From the NCBI GenBank assembly GCA_934402055.1, contig CAKRTC010000003.1, forward strand, positions 52,465-116,464: a stretch of 64,000 nucleotides of DNA, read 5' to 3'. A model generated the notes under the pieces. The model was given only the letters and a program-made list of their open reading frames with translations. It was not told the DNA's origin and did not search any database. The position numbers were made by a program, and so were the translations under genes. This DNA comes from an uncultured Lachnospiraceae bacterium. Its GTDB lineage: Bacteria; Bacillota; Clostridia; Lachnospirales; Lachnospiraceae. This document shows, piece by piece, positions 36,174 through 46,121 of the stretch; position 1 is the first letter of the stretch; every line of letters starts with the position of its first letter.

Positions 36174-37442
36174 TCACCTTTCATCCACCACCTGGAAGAT
36201 GATAAATTTCAGATAATACGAATTATCCGCAGCCCAAAGGATAGGATGATCCGGTGACTGAGTACGAAACTCTATCTGACGCAGTCTCTTGTGTGCGGCA
36301 TGCGCAGCTTCGGCTATGGTCTTCTTGAACAGCTCTTCTGTCATAAAATGTGAACAGGAACAGGTCGCAAGGAAGCCTCCGTTTTTTACAAGCTTCATTC
36401 CGCGCATATTGATGTCTCTGTAGCCCTTGACCGCCTTCTTGGTAGCTTCTCTTGACTTTGTAAATGCAGGAGGATCGAGTATGACCAGGTCAAAGCTCTC
36501 TCCCTTTTTCTCAAGCTCCGGAAGCAGATCCAGAACATCCGCACATTTAAAGCTTATGCTCCTGCCTGCATTATCAGCCTTGGCACAGCAGTCAGCCTCG
36601 GCCTTTGCTCTTGCCTCCTCCGATATATCATCTATCATATTGAAACCGTTTAACAAGGCATTTTTTCGTGCCTGCTCCAATGCAAGCTCCGAAGCATCAA
36701 CAGCTATGACTTCCTTTGCCCCTGCATAATAAGCATTTAACGCAAAGGATCCGGTATGTGTGAAGCAATCAAGCACTCTTCCGCCCTTGCCAAGTCCTCT
36801 TACGGCGAGTCTGTTATACTTTTGATCCAGGAAGAATCCCGTCTTCTGTCCGTCCATGACATCAACATAGTATCTGACATCATTTTCCTTGATTTTGACC
36901 TCGGTATCAAAAGCTTCTCCGATAAAGCCCTTAAACGGCTCCATTCCTTCCTTTTTTCTGACAGGAGCATCCGAACGCTCATATACTCCGCGCACCTTTA
37001 TCCCGTCCTTAAGTAATTCCTCCTTAAGAGTTTCAACTATAAGCGGCTTCATTCTGTCGATGCCGAGAGCCAATGACTCAACAACAAGCACATCCTCGAA
37101 TTTATCGATTACTATACCGGGCAGGAAATCTGCCTCTCCGAAAATCACTCTGCAGGAAGAAATATCCACAGTCTTCTTACGGTATTCCCATGCGGCACGC
37201 ACTCTGTCCCTGATAAATTCATCGTTAACCTCGGCGCCTCTCCTTGATAGCATACGCACCCTGATCTTGGAGTTGGTATTGATAAATCCATAGCCCATAG
37301 GATATCCGTCAAAGTCTTCTACGCTTATGACATCACCGTTGGCAAATTCTCCCTCCGTTTTGTCTATTTCATTATCGAATACCCAGGCACCTCCTGCCTT
37401 GATAGTACGTCCTTCACCTTTTTTCAGTATAACTTTTGCCAT
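36174..37442 (-). CDS. Class I SAM-dependent rRNA (cytosine) methyltransferase, RlmI family
   Basis: An N-terminal PUA domain (about 1-75, KKGEGRTIKAGGAWVFDNEI) is followed by a central strand region and a Rossmann methyltransferase with DCFTHTGSFALNAYYAGA (SAM), AVDASELALEQARKNA and LVILDPPAFTKSR. Members methylate cytosine-1962 of 23S rRNA (E. coli numbering) or related sites. There is an insertion of about 20 residues rich in Ala/Asp/Cys after LLNGFNMIDD. Length, 422, is slightly above RlmI. Standalone gene; downstream hairpin noted. Confidence 0.92.
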   Translation of the reverse strand: MAKVILKKGEGRTIKAGGAWVFDNEIDKTEGEFANGDVISVEDFDGYPMGYGFINTNSKIRVRMLSRRGAEVNDEFIRDRVRAAWEYRKKTVDISSCRVIFGEADFLPGIVIDKFEDVLVVESLALGIDRMKPLIVETLKEELLKDGIKVRGVYERSDAPVRKKEGMEPFKGFIGEAFDTEVKIKENDVRYYVDVMDGQKTGFFLDQKYNRLAVRGLGKGGRVLDCFTHTGSFALNAYYAGAKEVIAVDASELALEQARKNALLNGFNMIDDISEEARAKAEADCCAKADNAGRSISFKCADVLDLLPELEKKGESFDLVILDPPAFTKSREATKKAVKGYRDINMRGMKLVKNGGFLATCSCSHFMTEELFKKTIAEAAHAAHKRLRQIEFRTQSPDHPILWAADNSYYLKFIIFQVVDER

Positions 37443-37605
37443 ATATCGACCCCGTATCTGTGTTTTTATTTTTATTATTGTTTTATTTGTCTGCAGCTAA
37501 GCTTAAAGCTTACATATCCGGATGTCTTTGTGCCATGCATCCTTATATAGCTGTGCCGCACCTCATTATATTCCGAATCCATGCGTATTTACACACATAC
37601 TTATA

Positions 37606-38976
37606 TCACAGCATTATATACTTAAGTATAAATAATACCGTAAGCACATACATCAGAGGATTTATATTTTTTTCCTTGCTCTTACCGATTATAAGATTGA
37701 TAAGAGTCCACGAAATAAATCCTATAGCTATACCCTCTGCCACACTGTAAGCAAGCGGCATGGCTATGATGGTAAGGAATGCCGGAATAGCCTCACTCTT
37801 ATCACTAAAATCTATCTTGGATATAGACCCCATCATAAGGAATCCTACAATAATAAGCGCCGGAGCGGTAGCAAACGAAGGTATGGCGAGAAATACCGGA
37901 CTGAACACAGCAGAAACAAGAAACAACACAGCAGCCGTTACAGCCGTAAGTCCGGTGCGTCCGCCCTGCGCAACACCTGATGCACTCTCTACTACTGTGG
38001 TCGTTGTAGATGTTCCGAGTACAGCGCCTACTGTAGTTGCCAAGGCATCAGCAAGCAAAGCTCCTCTTACTCTCGGAAGCTTGCCGTTTTCATCAAGCAT
38101 TCCGGCATTTTCCGATACACCTATAAGTGTTCCGAGAGTATCAAAAAGATCAACAAATAAAAATGCGAAAACCACGACTATAAAATCAAATACCCCTATA
38201 TTTATGGTGCTGAAATCAAATACCTGTCCGAAGGTCTTTGTGATAGAAGAAAAATCAAAACTGATGAGCCCTGAAGGTATGACCGAGAACATACCGGCAT
38301 CCGGGTTGGGTACATATATGCCTGTGATCTCGCAGATAATGCCCATGAGCCAGGTGATCACTATTCCGTAGAGTATGCTTCCCTTGACATTTTTCACCAT
38401 CATAACTGCGGTTATAAGTGTGCCTGTAAGTGCAAGTATCGCTCCGATACCCACTGAAGCGAAGAGCTCGCCCTTAAAGTGCTGATAGGTGACAAGAGTT
38501 GCCGAATTCGCCACTATAAGCTTGGCATTCTGCAGTCCTACAAAAGTAATAAACATACCTATTCCTACACTGACTGCGGATTTGAGAGTCTTTGGTATTG
38601 CGTTGAAGATGCTCTCACGCACGTTTGTAAGCGACATAAGTATGAAAATGATTCCCTCCGCAAATACCGCAAGGAGCGCAAGCTGCCAGCTGTAGCCCCT
38701 GCCCAGCACGACCGTATATGCAAAATACGCATTTAGTCCCATTCCGGGTGCAAGTACAAAAGGATAATTTGCCAAAAAAGCCATAGCCATGGTTCCGAAG
38801 AAGGCTGCAAAGGTCGTAGCAAGAAGAACGGCGTTTTTATCCATGCCTGTTTCGGATAATATATTCGGATTGACCGCAAGTATATAAGCTATGGTCATAA
38901 AGCTTGTTATTCCGGCTACTATTTCTGTTTTGGAATTTGTGTTATTTTCCCTGAGGTGAAAGAGTTTATCAAGCAT
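37606..38976 (-). CDS. NCS2-family purine permease (AzgA/PbuG-like)
   Basis: A membrane protein of 456 residues with 12-14 hydrophobic segments. AGITSFMTIAYILAVNP, PFVLAPGMGLNAYFAYTVV and SASGVAQGGRTGLTAVTAA are signatures of the AzgA branch of NCS2, which imports adenine, guanine or hypoxanthine with protons. LFVDLFDTLGTLIGVSENAG holds the conserved acidic transport residue. It stands alone; I found no purine riboswitch in the following or preceding gap. Exact base preference is undetermined. Confidence 0.93.
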   Translation of the reverse strand: MLDKLFHLRENNTNSKTEIVAGITSFMTIAYILAVNPNILSETGMDKNAVLLATTFAAFFGTMAMAFLANYPFVLAPGMGLNAYFAYTVVLGRGYSWQLALLAVFAEGIIFILMSLTNVRESIFNAIPKTLKSAVSVGIGMFITFVGLQNAKLIVANSATLVTYQHFKGELFASVGIGAILALTGTLITAVMMVKNVKGSILYGIVITWLMGIICEITGIYVPNPDAGMFSVIPSGLISFDFSSITKTFGQVFDFSTINIGVFDFIVVVFAFLFVDLFDTLGTLIGVSENAGMLDENGKLPRVRGALLADALATTVGAVLGTSTTTTVVESASGVAQGGRTGLTAVTAAVLFLVSAVFSPVFLAIPSFATAPALIIVGFLMMGSISKIDFSDKSEAIPAFLTIIAMPLAYSVAEGIAIGFISWTLINLIIGKSKEKNINPLMYVLTVLFILKYIML

Positions 38977-39085
38977 CTCTATTTGTTTCCCTTCAATAAT
39001 TTTTCAGATATGCATTTTCCCGAAGATAGATACTATGGGAAGGTTCTTAGATAGAGTTTACTTGTTGGATGCAGAAATATCAATC

Positions 39086-39264
39086 AATTTTAGCGCATAA
39101 ACGGAATCGGGAACATGAGGATGAGCAAGTTTACTTGCAGTCATCCTTATGTTTTTGATTGCGTAACGGAAATGAGCACAAAGTGCCGATAGGCACGGGT
39201 GCGAATTTTCCGTAGGATTGCGAGAGTACGAAGTACGAAGCAATCCGTATTATGCGCTAATACT
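39086..39264 (+). repeat. Cloverleaf palindromic element, copy A2
   Basis: About 90% identical to A1 in opposite orientation. Outer stem TTAGCGCATA/TATGCGCTAA; arm 1 has lost part of its pairing (GGAATCGGG against TTTTTGATT); arm 2 is GTGCC-GATA-GGCAC with CGGAAAT/ATTTTCCG; arm 3 is identical to A1. It lies antisense to the flanking minus-strand genes. Confidence 0.88.
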
Positions 39265-39415
39265 AAATAAAATAAAAAAAGATGTATAAATGCGCATATG
39301 GATTGCGAGAGTACGAAGTACGAAGCAATCCGTATTATGCGCTAATACTAAATAGAATAAAAAAAGATGTATAAATGCGCAGAAAGGATTGCGAGAGTAC
39401 AAAGTACGTAGCAAT
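39215..39415 (+). repeat. Tandem array of the single terminal arm (three units, about 85 bp)
   Basis: The arm GGATTGCGAGAGTAC...GCAATCC begins at 39215, 39300 and 39386. Units are separated by ATACTAAATA-x-AATAAAAAAAG spacers and each later arm is bounded by GCGCA and TGCGC, so the second unit is a one-arm version with the same outer stem. The last unit has AGTACAAAGTACGTAGC, a decayed cap. Confidence 0.85.
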
Positions 39416-39430
39416 CCTTTTTGCGCAAAG

Positions 39431-39460
39431 AAAAGGCTACTGCCGTAGCAGTAGCCTTTA
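39431..39460 (-). terminator. Terminator of the hotdog lyase gene
   Basis: AAAGGCTACTGC/GCAGTAGCCTTTT forms an 11-12 bp stem with a 3-5 nt loop, then TTCTTTG on the minus strand. Confidence 0.85.
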
Positions 39461-39481
39461 GTATCTTTAATAGTGTAAAGA

Positions 39482-39907
39482 TTATCTGTTCTGGAATGCA
39501 GGATCGCCGAACTCGCATCTCTGATACGGCTTCTTAACAACGAGTGTTCCTGTTCCATATCCGCAAAGGATCGGCTCCGGAAGAACGTTAGCTGCAGAAT
39601 CTGCAAGACCTTCCTGACGAGCAAGCTCGATAACCTTGTGTGCCTCGAAATGGCATGTGAAAGAAGTGTTTCCAACCTTCTCTACATATCCTGAATACTC
39701 CATGAAGTCACCAGCATAAACCGGAGCTGTGTAACGAACCTCTGAATATCCAAGGAAAAGTGACTCATCACCGAAAAGACGAACTGCGAGCTCTGTAGCA
39801 ACATCGCCCCATGCTGTTACGATATGAGCGCCCTCTACAAGCTCTCCAGCGTAATGAGCATCACCAGCTGACATACGATATCTAAGCACAACCTTTGTAC
39901 CAATCAT
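39482..39907 (-). CDS. Hotdog-fold beta-alanyl-CoA / 3-aminobutyryl-CoA ammonia-lyase-like protein
   Basis: The 141-residue hotdog protein has MSAGDAHYAGELVEGA, WGDVATELAVRLFGDESLF, YTAPVYAGDFMEYSGYVEKVG and a C-terminal CGYGTGTLVVKKPYQ. This matches, from memory, beta-alanyl-CoA:ammonia lyase of Clostridium propionicum and the Kal enzyme of lysine fermentation, which eliminate ammonia from 3-aminoacyl-CoA. No lysine- or alanine-fermentation genes adjoin; the gene is single, with promoter-side AT-rich DNA and its own terminator. Direction of reaction and substrate chain length are not decided. Other hotdog hydratases are a less likely reading. Confidence 0.8.
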   Translation of the reverse strand: MIGTKVVLRYRMSAGDAHYAGELVEGAHIVTAWGDVATELAVRLFGDESLFLGYSEVRYTAPVYAGDFMEYSGYVEKVGNTSFTCHFEAHKVIELARQEGLADSAANVLPEPILCGYGTGTLVVKKPYQRCEFGDPAFQNR

Positions 39908-40118
39908 TGTTTTGTCCTCCTAAATTGACATTCAATTAATTTATCCAGCCTTTTGTTTGGCTGTTTAAATATCCTTTTGACAATCACAATATATCACCCT
40001 TTAGATATTAGGTCAACCTTTTCGTTTTGTAAAGTTTCACTAATTTCCAAGCCTTCTTTTGGTCATTTTTAGTGAAATATGCACTTCTTTTATGTGTTTT
40101 ATTCAATTGCTTTATAGC

Positions 40119-40156
40119 AAAGGCTGCTATAAAAAAACTTTATAGCAGCCTTTTCA
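40119..40156 (-). terminator. Terminator of the CarD-like gene
   Basis: AAGGCTGCTATAAA and TTTATAGCAGCCTT form a 14-bp perfect stem, flanked by T-runs on both strands. The DNA from 39908 to 40118 shows no gene. Confidence 0.85.
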
Positions 40157-40160
40157 TTCA

Positions 40161-40658
40161 TTAAGCTATGGAATGAGCTATCAGTTCCTTCATGTCCTCT
40201 GTCTTCTTATCCAGAGCATGTGCTATCTCGGAGTAGAGTGCATTCTCCGCCAGCTTAAAATATCTGTCGTCTATAGATGTTACCTTCTTGCCGTGATCGA
40301 GTCTGTCCTTGTTTCTGAAGTACAGATTCTTGATGATAGCAACAAGTGCGACAGGATCGTTGCTGCGCATGGCATTCTTATACTCCTGCTCTCTCGACTT
40401 GTCGCTTTCTATCCATTTGGTCTCAATCGACGGAATGGCATGAATAAGAGCCTCGGCTTCCGTCTTATCCATTGCCTTGCGCAGATTGGACTTGTCTGAA
40501 TCCACCGGTACAAACAACTTTGCTCTGCTGTCTGCGATCGGAGCCAGACAGTAGTATTCTTTCTCGTCGGAATTCTCTGTTAATCTGCGCAGTAAAATAT
40601 CTTCAACCACACAAACACCTGTATTTGCCTTGACTACAAATTCTCCTTTCGTATACAT
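40161..40658 (-). CDS. CarD/TRCF-RID family transcription regulator
   Basis: The N-terminal RNA-polymerase-interacting domain (MYTKGEFVVKANTGVCVVEDI, YYCLAPI, KLFVPVD) is followed by the helical C-terminal DNA-binding part with ALVAIIKNLYFRNKDR and YFKLAENALYSEIAHAL. CarD proteins bind RNAP beta and stabilise promoter opening, often at rRNA and stress genes. I start at 40658, with GGGAGG 9 nt before, dropping 18 residues of a longer frame. At 165 residues it matches the Clostridial type. Monocistronic by its flanking signals. Confidence 0.9.
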   Translation of the reverse strand: MYTKGEFVVKANTGVCVVEDILLRRLTENSDEKEYYCLAPIADSRAKLFVPVDSDKSNLRKAMDKTEAEALIHAIPSIETKWIESDKSREQEYKNAMRSNDPVALVAIIKNLYFRNKDRLDHGKKVTSIDDRYFKLAENALYSEIAHALDKKTEDMKELIAHSIA

Positions 40659-40775
40659 ATTCCTCGACCTCCCAATACAACCGATTTTAACATTTTCCTT
40701 CGGTAATTTCAAAGGAGTTTAGGCATTTTCGGCATTATTATGTATACTCAGCTATTCAAATTATGTATACATTCC

Positions 40776-42098
40776 TCAAAGCTCATTAATTATTCTGTTG
40801 AATCTCTGTCTCACCTCGGCATAGACTCTCTCTTTGTCTATGAAGCTGTATTCTCCGTCCTTATAGACTACTCTTCCGTCTGTCATGGTAAGCACAACAT
40901 CCGAGCCCTGAGCGGAGAATACGATATCCGACAGACTGTCAAAGCCCGGCTGCAGATGCGGTCTGTCGGTGTCTATAAGCACTATATCCGCTCTGTTTCC
41001 TACCGCAATGCGTCCGCAGTCTGTTCTTCCCTGAGCCATTGCTCCGTCATAGCTTGCCATCTTAAGTATGTCCGCTGCGCTTATTGCATTGGCATCTCTT
41101 GTAATGCCTCTTGATATCATGGCTGCAAGATGCATCTCCTCAAACATATTAATGTTATTATTGCTTGATGCTCCGTCGGTGCCGAGAGCGACTTTTAGTC
41201 CTTTTCCGAGATAATCCTTGACAGGCGCAATACCGCTCCCAAGCTTCAGATTGCTTGAAGGATTATGTACAACATTTGCTCCAGCCTCCTTCATTATCTC
41301 GATATCCTCATCCTCGATATATACGCAATGAGCCGCATTTACCTGAGACTTAAAGAGTCCGCAGTCGGCAAAGTATCTTACTACTGTTCTTCCGTCATGA
41401 CGTGTTTTGCACTCAGCATGCTCTGACTCTGTCTCGGAGATATGTGTATGGACTATAAGCTTTTCTTCCGCAGCCGCCCCGGCTATCTGACGTACCAGTC
41501 CCTCGTTTGAGGTGTATTCCGCGTGCAGTCCCATATCCGCCTTGATACGGCTGTCGGAGCCGTCTGCATTTACAGCACCGTATACTCCCGCCTTGGCATC
41601 CTTAAGCAGCTGCATGGTATCATTGTAGCCCTTCAACTCACGAAGCTTAACGTCTGCATCAAAGGATGAGATACCGTGACATATATTTGCCTTCATGCCT
41701 GCCTCGTCAAGAGAACGAGCCATGTCATTTATAAAGAAATACATATCGCTGATGGAAGCGCAGCCCGAAGCAAGCAGCTCCATTGCTCCAAGCTTGGTCG
41801 TCCAGTATACGTCTTCACCTGTAAGCTTGGCCTCAAACGGGAATATCTTCTCGTTAAGCCATCTCTGAAGCGGAAGCCCGTCACCGTAGCCTCTTAATAT
41901 AGTCATCGGAACATGACAATGTACATTGTAGAGAGCCGGCATCATCAGCTTATTGCTGCCGTCATAGACAGTCTCTCCCTCGAGCTTTTCCGGGCATTCC
42001 TTGCCTATATAATCTATAAATGCACCCTTTGTGCGCACATACATATCGCTTTGTACTTCGTAATTTCCGTCTATGAGCTTTATATTTTTAAATAACAT
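40776..42098 (-). CDS. Amidohydrolase, MtaD/TrzA-SsnA type (adenosyl-type deaminase)
   Basis: The TIM-barrel metal site shows NVHCHVPM, VHTHISETESEH, AAHCVYI and LGTDGASSNNN, with the N- and C-terminal beta sandwich (ADIVLIDTDRPHLQP). The subgroup includes 5-methylthioadenosine/S-adenosylhomocysteine deaminases and 8-oxoguanine or guanine deaminases; substrate is not certain. It follows uvrA by 18 nt, the last gene of a long minus-strand series. Length of 440 residues is typical. Confidence 0.9.
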   Translation of the reverse strand: MLFKNIKLIDGNYEVQSDMYVRTKGAFIDYIGKECPEKLEGETVYDGSNKLMMPALYNVHCHVPMTILRGYGDGLPLQRWLNEKIFPFEAKLTGEDVYWTTKLGAMELLASGCASISDMYFFINDMARSLDEAGMKANICHGISSFDADVKLRELKGYNDTMQLLKDAKAGVYGAVNADGSDSRIKADMGLHAEYTSNEGLVRQIAGAAAEEKLIVHTHISETESEHAECKTRHDGRTVVRYFADCGLFKSQVNAAHCVYIEDEDIEIMKEAGANVVHNPSSNLKLGSGIAPVKDYLGKGLKVALGTDGASSNNNINMFEEMHLAAMISRGITRDANAISAADILKMASYDGAMAQGRTDCGRIAVGNRADIVLIDTDRPHLQPGFDSLSDIVFSAQGSDVVLTMTDGRVVYKDGEYSFIDKERVYAEVRQRFNRIINEL

Positions 42099-42116
42099 GA
42101 TTACCTCTTTCTGTAT

Positions 42117-44948
42117 TCATCTCTCAAGATAGGGCTTAAGATACTTGCCTGTATAGCTTTCACCGACCTTGCATATCTCCTCAGGCGTTCCCTGTGCGAC
42201 CACGGTTCCTCCGCGATAGCCTCCCTCGGGTCCCATGTCTATGATGTAGTCCGCAGTCTTGATAACATCCAGATTGTGCTCTATAACGACTACTGTATTG
42301 CCGTTTTCCCTGAGTCTTAAGAGTATATCCACGAGTTTGTCAACGTCTGCAAAATGCAGTCCTGTAGTAGGCTCATCCAAAATATATATAGTCTTGCCTG
42401 TTCCTCTCTTGCTTAGCTCTGCCGCAAGTTTTATACGCTGCGCTTCTCCTCCTGACAGCTCCGTACTCGGCTGTCCGAGCCTGATGTATGAAAGGCCTAC
42501 ATCATAGAGGGTCTGTATTTTACGTTCAACGGACGGAACATTTTTAAAGAATTCCAAAGCCTCCTCGACGGTCATGTTAAGCACATCATAAATGCTTTTG
42601 CCCTTATACTTTACCTCAAGTGTCTCCCTGTTATAGCGTTTGCCTCCGCATACCTCACAGGGAACGAATACATCCGGCAGGAAATGCATCTCTATCTTGA
42701 TGATACCGTCACCCGAGCATGCCTCACAGCGTCCTCCCTTAACATTAAAGGAGAATCTGCCTTTGCTGTAACCTCTCACCTTGGCATCCTGAGTAGCCGC
42801 AAACAGATCTCTTATAATGTCAAATACACCTGTGTATGTCGCAGGGTTCGATCTCGGCGTCCTTCCTATAGGTGACTGGTCTATACATATGACCTTGTCA
42901 AGCTGCTCAAGACCGTCTATACCGCCGTTTTTGCCCGGAATAGTTCGTGCCTTGTTGAGCTGCTTGGCTGCAGTCTTATACAATATCTCGTTTACGAGTG
43001 AGGACTTGCCGCTTCCGGATACTCCGGTAACTGCCGTCATGACTCCGAGCGGTATGTCCACATCTATATTTTTAAGGTTATTTTCAGCCGCAGCCTTTAT
43101 CTTGATCCATTTTTCCGGCTGCTTGCGGGTCTTCGGCACCTCTATCTTCTTTCTTCCGGAGAGATAGGCTCCTGTCTCGGAGCGCTCGCACTTCATTATC
43201 TCCTCTGCGGTTCCGACTGCAACGACCTCTCCGCCGTGTTCTCCCGCACCCGGTCCTATATCTACTATGAGATCTGCGGCACGCATGGTATCCTCATCAT
43301 GCTCTACAACTATTACCGAGTTGCCGAGGTCTCTGAGCTTTTTAAGAGTTGCAAGCAGCTTATCGTTATCTCTCTGATGGAGACCTATGGAAGGCTCGTC
43401 AAGTATATAAGCCACTCCGACAAGTCCCGAGCCGATCTGAGTCGCAAGTCTGATACGCTGTGCCTCTCCTCCTGACAAAGTTGCCGTAGCTCTTGAGAGA
43501 GTAAGATAATCCAGTCCTACATTTACAAGGAAATTGAGACGCGCCTTGATTTCTTTGATTATCTCGGCTCCTATCTGCTGCCTGAAATCATCAAGACTCA
43601 GGCTCTCGAAGAGATCACGTAGCTTGTCTATGGACAACTCTGACATCTCGAAGATATTCTTATCCGCAACCGTGACGGCAAGTGATGATGCCTTCAGTCG
43701 CTGTCCCTTGCAAAGCGGACAGGTATCGTGAAGCATAAATTCCTCGTACATGCTCTTGGCATCCTGAGTATAGGCTTCTCTGTAACGGCGCTTGACATTT
43801 TCGATAAGACCTTCGAATTCGACCTCGTAATTTGTTCCGCCCGAGTATTTGCTCTTGTACCTGACATGAACCTTATGTCCGTGAGTTCCATTAAGTATGA
43901 CATCCTTGGCCTTGTCACTTAATTCCTCAAACGGAGTATCGAGGCTGAAGCCGTATTCCTCGGAAAGTGCCGTAAGCATGGCGTGTGTATATGAGCTTTC
44001 CTGTCCGCTTGAAGCCCAGCCTGTCACCTGTATGGCTCCCTGATTGAGAGACAGGCTCATATCCGGTATCATCAGATCTATACTGAACTCCATACGGTAG
44101 CCGAGTCCGAAACACTCCGGGCAGGCTCCGTAAGGGTTATTGAAAGAAAAGGATCTCGGCTCAATCTCTTCTATGCTTATGCCGCAGTCCGGACATGCAA
44201 AGTTCTGAGAAAAGCTGAGAGTTTCTCCGTCGATTATATCGACCATCATCAGACCGTCCGAGAGTTTCAGGACATTTTCCACTGAATCCGTAAGTCTCTG
44301 CTCTATGCCCTCTTTGACAATAAGACGGTCCACGACTATCTCGATATTATGCTTGATATTTTTATCAAGCTTTATCTCCTCGCTGAGCTCGTACATATTG
44401 CCGTCTATACGCACTCTTACATATCCGGATTTGCGTGCCTGCTCAAGGAGCTTGACATGCTCTCCCTTGCGGCCTCTGACCACAGGAGCAAGCAGCTGTA
44501 TCTTTGTCCTCTCCGGAAGCTTCATGATCGTATCCACCATCTGATCGGCAGACTGACGCTTTATCTCACGGCCGCATTTAGGGCAATGAGGAATACCTAT
44601 CCTTGCATACAAAAGACGGAGATAATCATAAATCTCCGTCACTGTTCCAACCGTCGATCTCGGGTTATGATTTGTTGATTTCTGGTCAATACTTATTGCC
44701 GGTGAAAGGCCTTCTATGCTCTGTACATTCGGCTTCTCCATCTGTCCCAAAAACTGTCTCGCATAGGAGCTTAATGACTCCATATAGCGTCTCTGTCCCT
44801 CTGCATAGATGGTATCAAAGGCAAGCGATGACTTACCGGAACCTGAAAGTCCCGTCAGCACCACCAACTCGTTGCGCGGTATATCCAGATCTATCTTCTT
44901 GAGATTATGCTCTGCCGCACCCCTGATCTTAATATATTGTTTTCCCAT
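42117..44948 (-). CDS. uvrA: Excinuclease ABC subunit A
   Basis: UvrA detects DNA damage and loads UvrB in nucleotide-excision repair. Two ABC ATPase halves are present: Walker [13 protein letters not shown] and [15 protein letters not shown] signatures [14 protein letters not shown] and [14 protein letters not shown]. Zinc modules CPDCG... and CEACSGDG...[10 protein letters not shown] are intact. Start at 44948 after AGGAGAAAA; an in-frame extension of 18 residues upstream is unlikely. Length of 943 residues is normal. A Nudix gene lies 10 nt upstream. Confidence 0.98.
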   Translation of the reverse strand: MGKQYIKIRGAAEHNLKKIDLDIPRNELVVLTGLSGSGKSSLAFDTIYAEGQRRYMESLSSYARQFLGQMEKPNVQSIEGLSPAISIDQKSTNHNPRSTVGTVTEIYDYLRLLYARIGIPHCPKCGREIKRQSADQMVDTIMKLPERTKIQLLAPVVRGRKGEHVKLLEQARKSGYVRVRIDGNMYELSEEIKLDKNIKHNIEIVVDRLIVKEGIEQRLTDSVENVLKLSDGLMMVDIIDGETLSFSQNFACPDCGISIEEIEPRSFSFNNPYGACPECFGLGYRMEFSIDLMIPDMSLSLNQGAIQVTGWASSGQESSYTHAMLTALSEEYGFSLDTPFEELSDKAKDVILNGTHGHKVHVRYKSKYSGGTNYEVEFEGLIENVKRRYREAYTQDAKSMYEEFMLHDTCPLCKGQRLKASSLAVTVADKNIFEMSELSIDKLRDLFESLSLDDFRQQIGAEIIKEIKARLNFLVNVGLDYLTLSRATATLSGGEAQRIRLATQIGSGLVGVAYILDEPSIGLHQRDNDKLLATLKKLRDLGNSVIVVEHDEDTMRAADLIVDIGPGAGEHGGEVVAVGTAEEIMKCERSETGAYLSGRKKIEVPKTRKQPEKWIKIKAAAENNLKNIDVDIPLGVMTAVTGVSGSGKSSLVNEILYKTAAKQLNKARTIPGKNGGIDGLEQLDKVICIDQSPIGRTPRSNPATYTGVFDIIRDLFAATQDAKVRGYSKGRFSFNVKGGRCEACSGDGIIKIEMHFLPDVFVPCEVCGGKRYNRETLEVKYKGKSIYDVLNMTVEEALEFFKNVPSVERKIQTLYDVGLSYIRLGQPSTELSGGEAQRIKLAAELSKRGTGKTIYILDEPTTGLHFADVDKLVDILLRLRENGNTVVVIEHNLDVIKTADYIIDMGPEGGYRGGTVVAQGTPEEICKVGESYTGKYLKPYLER

Positions 44949-44958
44949 TTTTCTCCTG

Positions 44959-45396
44959 TCAGTCCCAGTTGCCTTCTCTGCGCAGCTTCTTGTACAGCTC
45001 ATAGGCCTTCTCCATTATCTCTCGTTCATTGTCAAACTTGAGCAGATGTATGGCCTCATGATACTTATAATAGCCGCTGTCTCTGAAATACTCCTCTGCC
45101 TGAGGCTTGGAATAGTATGATCTTCCGCGCATCAGATACCAATGCACATCTTTCTCTACCTTATCCTCAGGTACTGTAAATGAATATGAATTCTTACCTA
45201 CATACTCTACAATGTCGGCATCCGCACCCGATTCCTCTTTGACCTCTCTGAGTGCGGTCTCCTCATGTGTCTCTCCCGGCTCTACCGTCCCTTTGGGCAA
45301 GACCCAGCCTTCGTAGCGATTCTTGTAATTTTTGTACAATAATAAAATCTTGCTGTGGTATATAACTACACCACCGCAGCTTACAGCCTCTATCAT
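44959..45396 (-). CDS. Nudix hydrolase
   Basis: The Nudix box is seen as [20 protein letters not shown], with GWVLPKG ahead of it. I start at ATG 45396 ([13 protein letters not shown]), giving 145 residues; a longer frame adds 33 residues without family similarity. Members cleave nucleoside diphosphates linked to another group, such as Ap4A or oxidised dNTPs. The [13 protein letters not shown] segment fits an Ap4A-type hydrolase but this is uncertain. It lies 10 nt before uvrA, which could point to nucleotide clean-up. Confidence 0.88.
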   Translation of the reverse strand: MIEAVSCGGVVIYHSKILLLYKNYKNRYEGWVLPKGTVEPGETHEETALREVKEESGADADIVEYVGKNSYSFTVPEDKVEKDVHWYLMRGRSYYSKPQAEEYFRDSGYYKYHEAIHLLKFDNEREIMEKAYELYKKLRREGNWD

Positions 45397-45560
45397 AACT
45401 TGTCTCTTTTCCTGTAATACGGTCAATGTGCCCGGCAGCTGCCGAGTCACACAATTGGCTATATTATAACTCAGGACTACAGGTGCCGCAAGCATGGTGC
45501 ATCAGCTAAATCATCCTGCCGTATCCCGGTACAGCCAGAAGCTGTAAATGTCTGTCCTGC

Positions 45561-46034
45561 TCAAATCTGATGCTGTTCACCTGTAAGTTTTTCTCCGTCG
45601 CTGATCCTTAAGCCATACTTAAAGAACAGATATTTCAATATTAATATCAGCACTACTCCCGATAAACAGCCTGCAAAATCAATCCATACATCCGTGACCT
45701 GAGCACTGCGCCCCGGAGAAAAAAGCTGCAAAGTTTCATCTGTAAGTGCCGTCAAAAGTCCGGCAAATGCCGGATATAAGGGCTTTAAGCCATACATTCC
45801 GAAGCAGACCGTTCCAAGCACTCCCAACACTCCGAACTCCGTAAAATGCGCAGCCTTTCTTAAGATATGTTCGCTGATGACTCCCTGTCCGAAGACTCTC
45901 TCCAGAAATTGCAGCACAGCCATGCTCCTTCCTCCCGATTCCGCCGCATCCTGCATTGAATTAGAGAAAATGAACAGACTGTAAGCTATATATATTAAAG
46001 TGAAGATTATTCTGTTTTTTCTTGTTTTATACAT
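45561..46034 (-). CDS. VanZ-like membrane protein
   Basis: Four hydrophobic segments with the VanZ features HILRKAAHFTEFGVLGVL and TDETLQLFSPGRSAQVTDVWIDFAG. VanZ-like proteins alter teicoplanin sensitivity in some enterococci; other members have no known role. The start is uncertain: ATG 46034 lacks a good ribosome site and an in-frame TTG at 46076 is also possible. It lies between the U32 C-terminal half and the Nudix gene, and no resistance genes are nearby. Confidence 0.85.
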   Translation of the reverse strand: MYKTRKNRIIFTLIYIAYSLFIFSNSMQDAAESGGRSMAVLQFLERVFGQGVISEHILRKAAHFTEFGVLGVLGTVCFGMYGLKPLYPAFAGLLTALTDETLQLFSPGRSAQVTDVWIDFAGCLSGVVLILILKYLFFKYGLRISDGEKLTGEQHQI

Positions 46035-46121
46035 CAAAATAAATAGCTGTGTGTTACGGTTCTTATCAAATACCAAAAATTTACAAAGGAAATTAAGGCT
46101 GTCAAAACCTCTTTTTTCGGA

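Noticed and set aside
37443..37605. Purine riboswitch next to the permease gene
   Set aside because: This gap is downstream of the permease; the upstream side (38977-39085) lacks the conserved purine-aptamer loop sequences.
39215..39415. CRISPR-like array
   Set aside because: Three units of 85-86 bp in which the whole unit, including the part between hairpins, is repeated; there are no unique spacers of constant length and no cas genes.
39250..39675. Minus-strand frame covering the repeat array and the hotdog gene
   Set aside because: Half of it is repeat DNA and the rest overlaps the lyase gene in the wrong frame.
45561..46034. Glycopeptide resistance cluster suggested by the VanZ-like protein
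   Set aside because: No vanHAX or VanRS-type genes nearby; VanZ-like domains are common in unrelated settings.
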